From positions 1 through 41,426 of the forward strand of contig CAITEH010000026.1 of assembly GCA_903891415.1 (NCBI GenBank): 41,426 nucleotides of DNA, written 5' to 3'. The translations under genes and the position numbers were made by a program. Every line of letters begins with the position of its first letter. Position 1 is the first letter of the stretch. Of the stretch, positions 31,373 through 37,069 are shown piece by piece. This DNA is from Candidatus Firestoneibacteriota bacterium. Lineage in GTDB: Bacteria > Oederibacteriota > D2-FULL-39-29. The notes under the pieces are model-generated. The model was not told where the DNA came from, did no database searches, and was given only the letters and a program-made list of their open reading frames with translations.

Positions 31373-32467
31373 ATGAGCACGGATAAAGAAAGAGCAATAG
31401 ATCTTGCACTGGCACATATCGAGAAGCAGTTTGGCAAGGGAGCCATAATGCGTCTTGGAGATATGGCAACGGTTAAGGATATTAAGGTAATTCCCACGGG
31501 TTCCATAGCCATTGACCTGGCGATCGGCATCGGCGGAGTACCCAGGGGCAGGGTTGTCGAGATCTTCGGACCGGAATCCTGCGGTAAGACCACTCTTTCG
31601 CTCCAGATAATTGCTGAAGCGCAAAAAGCAGGAGGCGCGGCGGCGTTTGTCGATGTTGAACATGCTTTGGATCCCGCCTACGCCAAGAAACTCGGCGTGG
31701 ACCTGGAAAAACTCCTGGTTTCCCAGCCGGATTCCGCGGAACAGGCGCTTGAGATCTGTGAGACCCTGGTCAGGAGCGGAGCGGTTGATGTTGTCGTGCT
31801 TGACTCGGTCGCGGCTCTTTCACCGAGAGCGGAAATAGAGGGCGAAATGGGGGATTCCCATATGGGGCTGCAGGCAAGGCTTATGTCCCAGGCACTCAGA
31901 AAATTAACGGCAGTGATCAGCAAGACCAAAACCTGCGCTATCTTCATTAACCAGATAAGAGAAAAGATAGGTGTTATGTTCGGCAGCCCGGAAACAACTC
32001 CCGGCGGCCGCGCGCTTAAGTTCTACTCCTCTGTCAGAATAGATATGAGAAGGATAGAATCCATCAAGAACGGCACGGATAATATAGGCAACCGGGTCAG
32101 AGTCAAGATAGTAAAAAACAAAGTTGCTCCGCCGTTCCGTGAAGCCGAAGTCGAGATATTTTTCGGCGAGGGTATTTCAAAAGAAAGCAGCCTGATAGAA
32201 GCCGCGGTTAATTTCAATGTAATTGAGAAAAGCGGTTCCTGGTTCACCTATGGCGCCGAAAGGATAGGCCAGGGCAAAGACAATGTGAGAGATTATCTCA
32301 GGGCTAACCCGAAGGTGGCGGTTGAAATTGAGGGTAAAGTCCTTGAAAAAGCGGGCCTTTCCGATAAAAAACCGGAAACGAAAGACGCGGCCCCTGAAAA
32401 ACCGGCAAAGGTAGAAGCACATCCCAAACCTGAAAAACCGGAAATCCAGAAAGCAAAAGGCAGGTAA
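31373..32467 (+). CDS. recA: recombinase RecA
   Basis: The 364-residue protein forms ATP-dependent filaments on single-stranded DNA for strand exchange and LexA cleavage. The core is highly conserved: [15 protein letters not shown] near the start, Walker [10 protein letters not shown] (66-74), [18 protein letters not shown] (Walker B) and the loop segments [15 protein letters not shown] and [20 protein letters not shown]. Walker A has Cys70 where the usual residue is Ser. The C-terminal tail is a Lys/Pro/Glu-rich linker instead of the usual acidic tail. The stop overlaps the next gene as TAATG, so that unknown protein is co-translated. Confidence 0.98.
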   Translation: MSTDKERAIDLALAHIEKQFGKGAIMRLGDMATVKDIKVIPTGSIAIDLAIGIGGVPRGRVVEIFGPESCGKTTLSLQIIAEAQKAGGAAAFVDVEHALDPAYAKKLGVDLEKLLVSQPDSAEQALEICETLVRSGAVDVVVLDSVAALSPRAEIEGEMGDSHMGLQARLMSQALRKLTAVISKTKTCAIFINQIREKIGVMFGSPETTPGGRALKFYSSVRIDMRRIESIKNGTDNIGNRVRVKIVKNKVAPPFREAEVEIFFGEGISKESSLIEAAVNFNVIEKSGSWFTYGAERIGQGKDNVRDYLRANPKVAVEIEGKVLEKAGLSDKKPETKDAAPEKPAKVEAHPKPEKPEIQKAKGR

Positions 32468-33285
32468 TGAACAGTATTTCAAAAGGCGGAAATTTTAAAG
32501 ATTATGCCAGTATCGCTGATATTGTCATAGATTCTCTCCGCATTTTCTCTGATTTTAAGATAGAGTATGAAAGTTTTAAGAAAGAGAAAAAATGCAGTTT
32601 TATGCGGATAGACGCGCTTGAGAAAGAGCTTTTTATTTTAAAAGAAGAGACCCACGCGCTTTTTCGGGCGGAAGCAACGGAAAAGAAAGAAATAAAAGAA
32701 ACGGATCTTTATGATCTGATCGTGAGCTCTATTTTTCACGAACTGCTCCATTTGAAGGAGTATGTATATATCCTGGATAAATACGAGCCCAGCTTTAATA
32801 TCCTGGAAAAGAAACTTGATGATAAAGATATAGAAATTTTCAAGAAAGATTTCTTGAGGCATAGCCGGGAAATGGTCGGTGAAGCCAAGCTGGGCCTGCC
32901 CTTAAAGTTACAGGGTATTAATGAACTGGTGAATGACGCCATAAGGCATCTGGGGCAGATCATTAAGGTAAATTCTTTTAATAGCCATATGTTACGGTCC
33001 ATTTATGTTTCAAGCAAGGTCGTGGAAAAAATATACGGTGAGAACGGCCTGGAAAAACTTTATGACCTGATCTATGAAGGCGGCTGGATCGAAGGCTATT
33101 TCCTTGTGGCCGAGAGTTTTGAAAAAAGCGGCTTTTATGAGGAAACAGAACAGATCCTGGCGGGGATCATCAAGCGCGCAGATGTCCTGGACAAAGAACA
33201 TAAACAATATAAAACGCACCGCGATTTTATTGAACGTTCCCGGCTGGAACTTAAGGCCGTAAGAGAGAAAATGGCCGCGGTATGA
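32467..33285 (+). CDS. helical protein of unknown function encoded directly after recA
   Basis: I do not recognise the family of this 272-residue protein. It is almost wholly helical, charged and without signal peptide or membrane segment. Notable stretches are SIFHELLHLKEYVYILDKYEP in the middle and ESFEKSGFYEETEQILAGIIKRAD near the end, the latter TPR-like. It is not RecX, the usual recA neighbour. Start and stop overlap both neighbours (TAATG, ATGA), so it is expressed with recA and the LiaF-like small gene. A role in DNA repair would be a guess from position. Confidence 0.75.
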   Translation: MNSISKGGNFKDYASIADIVIDSLRIFSDFKIEYESFKKEKKCSFMRIDALEKELFILKEETHALFRAEATEKKEIKETDLYDLIVSSIFHELLHLKEYVYILDKYEPSFNILEKKLDDKDIEIFKKDFLRHSREMVGEAKLGLPLKLQGINELVNDAIRHLGQIIKVNSFNSHMLRSIYVSSKVVEKIYGENGLEKLYDLIYEGGWIEGYFLVAESFEKSGFYEETEQILAGIIKRADVLDKEHKQYKTHRDFIERSRLELKAVREKMAAV

Positions 33286-33482
33286 CAAAAAGCTATTCTA
33301 TTGGCAAGGCCCTGCTCGGAGGGGTTGTTGCGCTGTTCGGGCTTTCTTTACTCCTGGAAGCTGTTTTTGACGTGCATATTCCGTTCCGGTTCTTTGCCGG
33401 CATGTTCTTTATCTTATTCGGGATAACTATTATTTTCAAGAGTTTAAAAAGCAATAAAACTGCAGTGTCAAACAGAAAATGA
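33282..33482 (+). CDS. small two-helix membrane protein, LiaF/DUF5668-like N-terminal domain
   Basis: The 66-residue protein has two membrane segments (KALLGGVVALFGLSLLLEAVF and FFAGMFFILFGITIIF) and a basic tail. It resembles the N-terminal membrane domain of the larger protein at 33759, also with a GxxxxxFGxxxLL pattern, but lacks the soluble C-terminal domain. It overlaps the previous gene by ATGA. A TGTCATCCTG repeat separates it from its larger relative. Confidence 0.75.
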   Translation: MTKSYSIGKALLGGVVALFGLSLLLEAVFDVHIPFRFFAGMFFILFGITIIFKSLKSNKTAVSNRK

Positions 33483-33533
33483 AAGATAGAAAAAGGCAGA
33501 CTTGTTACAGCGGAAGTAGTTACCTGAATAGCT

Positions 33534-33646
33534 TTGTCATCCTGCCTGTCCGCCTGTGGAGGAAGCGCTTTTAGCGAAGGATCTCTGTATTTTAAGTCTG
33601 AAAAGCAGGGATGTTTCGCCAAGAGAAAAATGGCTCAACATGACAA
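33534..33646. repeat. single copy of the TGTCATCCTGAG hairpin element
   Basis: Ends TTGTCATCCTG and CTCAACATGACAA and the inner GAAGGATCTCTGTATTTTAAG and GGATGTTTCGCC match the third copy of the array at 19341-20003. It is non-coding and interrupts the run of LiaF-like genes. Confidence 0.75.
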
Positions 33647-33758
33647 GAAAAAGCCCGGAGATGCAATCTAAAACCGAAGAAATGCTTGTAAAAGCAGATG
33701 CAAGCAAAGATTTACTAAAAGAAGTTTGACAGTACTAATAAAACTTGAGGGGGAGGAA

Positions 33759-34319
33759 ATGAAAATGGGCTTTATTTTTTCCGGAGTTTTTTGGGGCATA
33801 GTTGTTGTTGTCCTTGGTATACTTCTTATTCTTAAGGCCCTGGGCCTCGCAATCCCTGTCGGTAAAGTATTCTGGGGCCTATTATTCATATATATAGGGA
33901 TAAGCATTATTTTCTGGTCTTTTGGCGGCTGTTCCCGCAAGCCTGGCCGGATGATGTATAATGATTTTAAGGTTGAAGCTGACGGGAAACAGGATAAATA
34001 TTCCATACTCTTCGGTTCCGGGGATATTGACCTGACCAAGATAGATGTCAAAGAAAAAACGGTAAAGATCGAGGTTACGAACGTGTTTGCCGAATGTTAC
34101 ATCAGGCTAAATCCTGAAATTCCGACAAAAGTATTTGTGACTTCAGCTTTTGGCGGCGCGGTGACTCCGGATAAGACCGATGTCGCTTTTGGCAGCTATA
34201 CCTATAAGAACAGTAAATACAAAGAAGGCGCTAATTACCTCTTTGTTGAAGCTCACGTGGTATTTGCCGGGCTAAAGATCGTTGAGCAGTCCGCTCCAAA
34301 GGCAGAAGAGAAAAAATGA
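33759..34319 (+). CDS. LiaF-like membrane protein with C-terminal sensor-like domain
   Basis: The start is ATG 33759 or the next ATG at 33765; GAGGGGGAGG just upstream fits either, and an in-frame TTG at 33726 has no such site. From 33759 the 186-residue protein has two membrane segments (GVFWGIVVVVLGILLILKALG and WGLLFIYIGISIIFWSFGG). A soluble beta-rich part follows (FKVEADGKQDKYSILFGSGDIDLT, KIEVTNVFAECYIRL, AFGGAVTPDKT). This layout is that of LiaF/VraT-like cell-envelope stress proteins; the repeated FGSGDIDL pattern is the beta-helix-like toastrack part. No LiaRS two-component genes are adjacent. It overlaps the next gene by ATGA. Confidence 0.82.
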   Translation: MKMGFIFSGVFWGIVVVVLGILLILKALGLAIPVGKVFWGLLFIYIGISIIFWSFGGCSRKPGRMMYNDFKVEADGKQDKYSILFGSGDIDLTKIDVKEKTVKIEVTNVFAECYIRLNPEIPTKVFVTSAFGGAVTPDKTDVAFGSYTYKNSKYKEGANYLFVEAHVVFAGLKIVEQSAPKAEEKK

Positions 34320-34801
34320 ATTTAACTTTTATAGGTATGGCAGGAGCGGGAAAGAGTTATGTCGGCAAGGCACTGGCCCGCAGGCTTAAATATAGATATC
34401 TTGATTTTGACGTTGAAATAGAAAAAAAATACGGCAAGACCCTGAAAGAGCTTATTTCTAAATACGGTGAAAACGGCTTTATCAAGCTCGAAGAAAAAGT
34501 AGTTATCAAACATACCAGGGAAAAAGATACGGTCTTTTCTCCCGGGGGCAGTATTATTTATTCCAAAAACGCCATGCATCATCTCCGGCGGCACTCGCTC
34601 GTGGTTTACCTTGACGTGCCGTTCAAGGTAATCTCCGGCAGGGTTAAATGCATAATAGACCGCGGGATAATTACGCGGGGTGCTGCAACTTTAGAACAGG
34701 TATATACAAAAAGGAAAGCTTTATATAAAAAATATGCCCATGTAACGGTTAAGTGCGGCAGGGATATACCTTTAAAGAAAGTTATCAAGGCCGTTTTTTA
34801 A
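34316..34801 (+). CDS. shikimate kinase-like protein
   Basis: The 161-residue P-loop kinase has Walker A GMAGAGKS (7-14), the Asp pair in YLDFDVEIEKKYG (Asp30, Asp32) and the late RKALYKKYA helix of shikimate kinases. Two active-site features differ. The shikimate-binding FR..E motif reads FIKLEE (55-60), with Ile56 in place of Arg, and the GGG loop reads PGGS (76-79). The first change removes a residue contacting the shikimate carboxylate. It may use another substrate or a lysine nearby (Lys57) may compensate. aroA and tyrA lie in the same window but 32 kb away. Its start overlaps the LiaF-like stop. Confidence 0.72.
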   Translation: MNLTFIGMAGAGKSYVGKALARRLKYRYLDFDVEIEKKYGKTLKELISKYGENGFIKLEEKVVIKHTREKDTVFSPGGSIIYSKNAMHHLRRHSLVVYLDVPFKVISGRVKCIIDRGIITRGAATLEQVYTKRKALYKKYAHVTVKCGRDIPLKKVIKAVF

Positions 34802-34819
34802 GAGACTTCAGGAGCTCAG

Positions 34820-35860
34820 GTGAAACGATCCACTATCCTGGCAATAACAATAGTTCTCGGGCTCACCCTTATTGTACTTCTTGTTAAATTATTTTTCCCT
34901 TCCTCTTCTACAAACATAACAAAAACCGTGCTGACCGGAAAAGAATGGTTAAACACGGAATTTGGAAAAGACCGGGTTGAACTGAAGGGGAAAAATTCAC
35001 TTGTATTTTTCTGGAATGCTTCGGATGTAAACAGCCGGAAAATGATAAAAATAGTGAATGAGTGGAACACGCGCTACGCCGGGTTGCTCCAGATAACCGG
35101 AATTCATTGCCCGGAATTCGATTTTGAAAAAGAAAAAAAGAATATTGTAAAGCTCGTTGAAGACTTAAATATAAAATGGCCGCTGGTCCTGGATAATGAA
35201 AATACCTTAAGAAAAATGTTTATGAATGACGAACTACCGGCCTTGTACCTGTTAAATTATAAGGGAAAAACCGTGTATTTTCACAAAGGGCCCGGGGATT
35301 ACGAAACAGCCGAAGCAGCCCTGCAAGCGGCTATAAGTCAATTGAATCCGAAAGCGCTCCTGCCGGAACTTGAAAAACCTGAAATTACCGGTGTTTGTTT
35401 TATGGTTACTCCAGATCTTTATTGCGGTTACAGGAAAGGCGCCATTGTCAATAAGGGCGGCTTTTTTACGGAAAAATCCCATGACTATAAAGGAAATATA
35501 AACCTGCCGGCGGATACTATGGCCTTAAGAGGCAGATTTAAGGTATTCAAAGAATATATTGAAACAGACGGTTCCGGAGCCGAAGTCCTTTTAAATTTCA
35601 CCGCCACCGAAGTTAATATCGTGGCTGAAACCATCCCTCCCGGAGAGGCCTGCCTTGAACTCCTGTTTAACGGACAACCGCTGACGAAAGAAATTAAGGG
35701 TGAAAATGTTGATGAGAATGATCAGGTAAAGCTGAAATTTCCGGGAATGTATCAGCTGCTTAAGAACCGGAAGAAAGCCGAGAAAGGTATTCTTTCAGTT
35801 AAAGCCGTCAAAGGTAAATTTAGGTTGTATGCTTTCCGTTTTTATGGTTGTTCGGAATAG
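34820..35860 (+). CDS. membrane-anchored DipZ-like thioredoxin-fold protein lacking the CxxC motif
   Basis: The GTG start has AGGAG upstream. The 346-residue protein has an N-terminal anchor (ILAITIVLGLTLIVLLVKLFF), then a TlpA/DipZ-type thioredoxin fold. SLVFFWNASDVNSRKM (60-75) is where WATWCxxC normally lies, then GIHCPEFDFEKE, PLVLDNENTLRKMF and the cis-proline LPALYLL. Residues about 195-346 match the DipZ C-terminal sandwich: TPDLYCGYRKGAIVNKGGF, with YAFRFYG at the end. Both redox cysteines are replaced (Asn-Ala-Ser-Asp-Val), so it cannot work as a disulfide reductase. It likely faces the periplasm. The integral CcdA part of full DipZ is missing. Confidence 0.82.
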   Translation: MKRSTILAITIVLGLTLIVLLVKLFFPSSSTNITKTVLTGKEWLNTEFGKDRVELKGKNSLVFFWNASDVNSRKMIKIVNEWNTRYAGLLQITGIHCPEFDFEKEKKNIVKLVEDLNIKWPLVLDNENTLRKMFMNDELPALYLLNYKGKTVYFHKGPGDYETAEAALQAAISQLNPKALLPELEKPEITGVCFMVTPDLYCGYRKGAIVNKGGFFTEKSHDYKGNINLPADTMALRGRFKVFKEYIETDGSGAEVLLNFTATEVNIVAETIPPGEACLELLFNGQPLTKEIKGENVDENDQVKLKFPGMYQLLKNRKKAEKGILSVKAVKGKFRLYAFRFYGCSE

Positions 35861-35867
35861 AACAACC

Positions 35868-35975
35868 TGATGGCACAGATAGAAGAAGTGAGATGACACA
35901 GATAGTGCAGAATAAAGATAGTTCAACAGATATAACAGCGGGCATTGACGTATTGAGATGATTCAGATAGAGCAA
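35868..35975. repeat. degenerate CAGATAG-word repeat
   Basis: Words such as GATGGCACAGATAG, GATGACACAGATAG, CAACAGATA and GATTCAGATAG recur through the gap after the DipZ-like gene. GATGACACAGAT and GATGGCACAGAT also occur inverted at 7823-7861. Confidence 0.45.
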
Positions 35976-36010
35976 CAGAGATAATAGGACGCCAAAACTT
36001 CTTGATAGCT

Positions 36011-36040
36011 CTCCAAAGTTTAGCTTTGGAGGACACGGAT
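36011..36040 (-). repeat. CTCCAAAG hairpin repeat, inverted copy
   Basis: Arms CTCCAAAG (36011-36018) and CTTTGGAG (36024-36031) form an 8-bp stem. The flank on the minus strand reads ATCCGTGTCCTCC, matching ATCTGTGGCCTCC at 30511. It lies between converging genes and might act as a weak terminator, although a T-run (36044-36050) is separated from the stem. Confidence 0.6.
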
Positions 36041-36048
36041 AGGTCTTT

Positions 36049-36567
36049 TTAAATAAACCTTTCGAAGCGGTCTTTTGTTACTTTACATATCGGGCAGATG
36101 TCCGGCGGCTCCGGCCGGGCGCAAAGGTAACCGCAGACTTTGCAGCGATAGACCGGCAGAGGTAGTTTAGAAGGGAAGGGAGTTTCTTTAGTTTGCTTAT
36201 TTTGCTCCTGTGCCATTTTTAGCCTCTCTTGTTTTCCGGGCCTGCTTTCAGGGATCGCCTTGACAGGTATTTCTCCTTTAGATGTTTGCTTTGAAACATA
36301 GAGCGCGCAGTAACAGGCACCGTATCCGGTAACGTCCCGGTCCCGGTAATCACACGGGCAGATTATATCAAGGTCTTCTTCTCTTTTTCCCGAGGCTAGC
36401 CTGCAAGGGCAGGCCGGGTAGCCAAAGCGTTCTTCATTAATAAGCAGGCTTTTTACCAGATCGAGAGTGAATTCTTTGTCAGGATTCAGGTAGTAGCCGC
36501 TGTTTCCGGCCTCTTTTCTCAGTTTTTCATGCAGTTCTTCTATTTTTGTTCCCGGAATTTCGCTCAA
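36049..36567 (-). CDS. ferredoxin:thioredoxin reductase catalytic-subunit-like protein fused to rubredoxin-like domain
   Basis: The 172-residue protein begins with a FTR catalytic domain. Motifs are CPC (53-55), CPC (70-72) and CYC (85-87); in plants and cyanobacteria these ligate a 4Fe-4S cluster and form the active disulfide. The classic third motif is CHC; here the histidine is Tyr86, and the loop lengths differ (14 and 12 residues instead of 16 and 8). After a charged linker a rubredoxin-like knuckle pair follows (YRCKVCGY and CPICKVTKDRF). It could pass electrons from rubredoxin to the disulfide of the glutaredoxin encoded just upstream, with which it overlaps by ATGA. Bacterial FTR-like proteins of this type are known mainly from anaerobes. 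Confidence 0.88.
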   Translation of the reverse strand: MSEIPGTKIEELHEKLRKEAGNSGYYLNPDKEFTLDLVKSLLINEERFGYPACPCRLASGKREEDLDIICPCDYRDRDVTGYGACYCALYVSKQTSKGEIPVKAIPESRPGKQERLKMAQEQNKQTKETPFPSKLPLPVYRCKVCGYLCARPEPPDICPICKVTKDRFERFI

Positions 36568-36845
36568 ATTTTCAATTTTTCCCTGATATCGTCAGGCTGA
36601 TATCCCAGAATAGCTTCCTTATTATTAATGACCATTGTCGGAAAAGATACGGCAGCGTTCCATTTCTCTATTTCTACGGTCAGTTTTTCTTTATCTTCTG
36701 CTGTGAGGGTGTCAACATCTATGTAATTGTATTCCACACCGAGGTCATTTAAAAGCTGTTTTGTTTTCTTACACCAGATACAGGTACTGAGCGTATACAA
36801 CATAATTTCTGCTTTTTTTACGCCTTTAACGCTGTTTATCTTCAT
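36564..36845 (-). CDS. glutaredoxin-family protein
   Basis: The 93-residue protein has a glutaredoxin fold: MLYTLSTCIWCKKTKQLL with the active-site CIWC (23-26), YNYIDVDTL, the cis-proline in SFPTMVINN and the end YQPDDIREKL. It starts at the ATG after AGGAGGT; an internal Met15 is less likely. The active pair resembles the NrdH/glutaredoxin-like proteins that pair with FTR-like reductases in anaerobes rather than glutathione-dependent ones. It precedes and overlaps the FTR-rubredoxin gene, so the two probably form one electron chain. Its target proteins are unknown. Confidence 0.88.
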   Translation of the reverse strand: MKINSVKGVKKAEIMLYTLSTCIWCKKTKQLLNDLGVEYNYIDVDTLTAEDKEKLTVEIEKWNAAVSFPTMVINNKEAILGYQPDDIREKLKI

Positions 36846-36887
36846 ATTACCTCCTGGCCCAAGTGTTTGTACCTATATTTCTTTTTA

Positions 36888-36916
36888 ATTATAAACTAAT
36901 AAAAGTTATATCGCAA
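36888..36916 (-). promoter_or_regulatory. promoter of the glutaredoxin/FTR operon
   Basis: On the minus strand TTGCGA (36911-36916), 17 bases and TATAAT (36888-36893) form a good promoter 42 bases before the glutaredoxin ATG. Confidence 0.65.
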
Positions 36917-36928
36917 CAGGATAATTTT

Positions 36929-36940
36929 GGTTTTAAAACC
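36929..36940. promoter_or_regulatory. 12-bp perfect palindrome between divergent genes
   Basis: GGTTTTAAAACC lies between the minus-strand glutaredoxin promoter and the plus-strand GH78-like gene. It may be an operator for either; AT-rich sequence makes chance palindromes more likely. Confidence 0.35.
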
Positions 36941-36972
36941 TATACAGAAAGACGAAAAGCATGGTATATTAT

Positions 36973-37001
36973 TTGTGCAAATATAAAAAAAGAAATATAT
37001 A
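36973..37001 (+). promoter_or_regulatory. possible promoter of the GH78-like gene
   Basis: TTGTGC (36973-36978), 17 bases and TATATA (36996-37001) are present 68 bases before the ATG at 37070. The region is very AT-rich, so this is tentative. GGGGGAT precedes the ATG as ribosome binding site. Confidence 0.35.
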
Positions 37002-37069
37002 TTTTATCTGTTCTGTTTCTAAAATATTTTGAAATAGGATAAGCGAAACTATGTATTGGGGGATATTTT

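Noticed and set aside
33726-33754. TTGACA at 33726 as promoter for the LiaF-like gene
   Set aside because: No -10 box lies 16-18 bases downstream; the position is a G-run.
36011-36050. Bidirectional intrinsic terminator between converging genes
   Set aside because: The stem is good but the T-run is 12 bases away on one strand and absent on the other, and the hairpin belongs to a repeat family.
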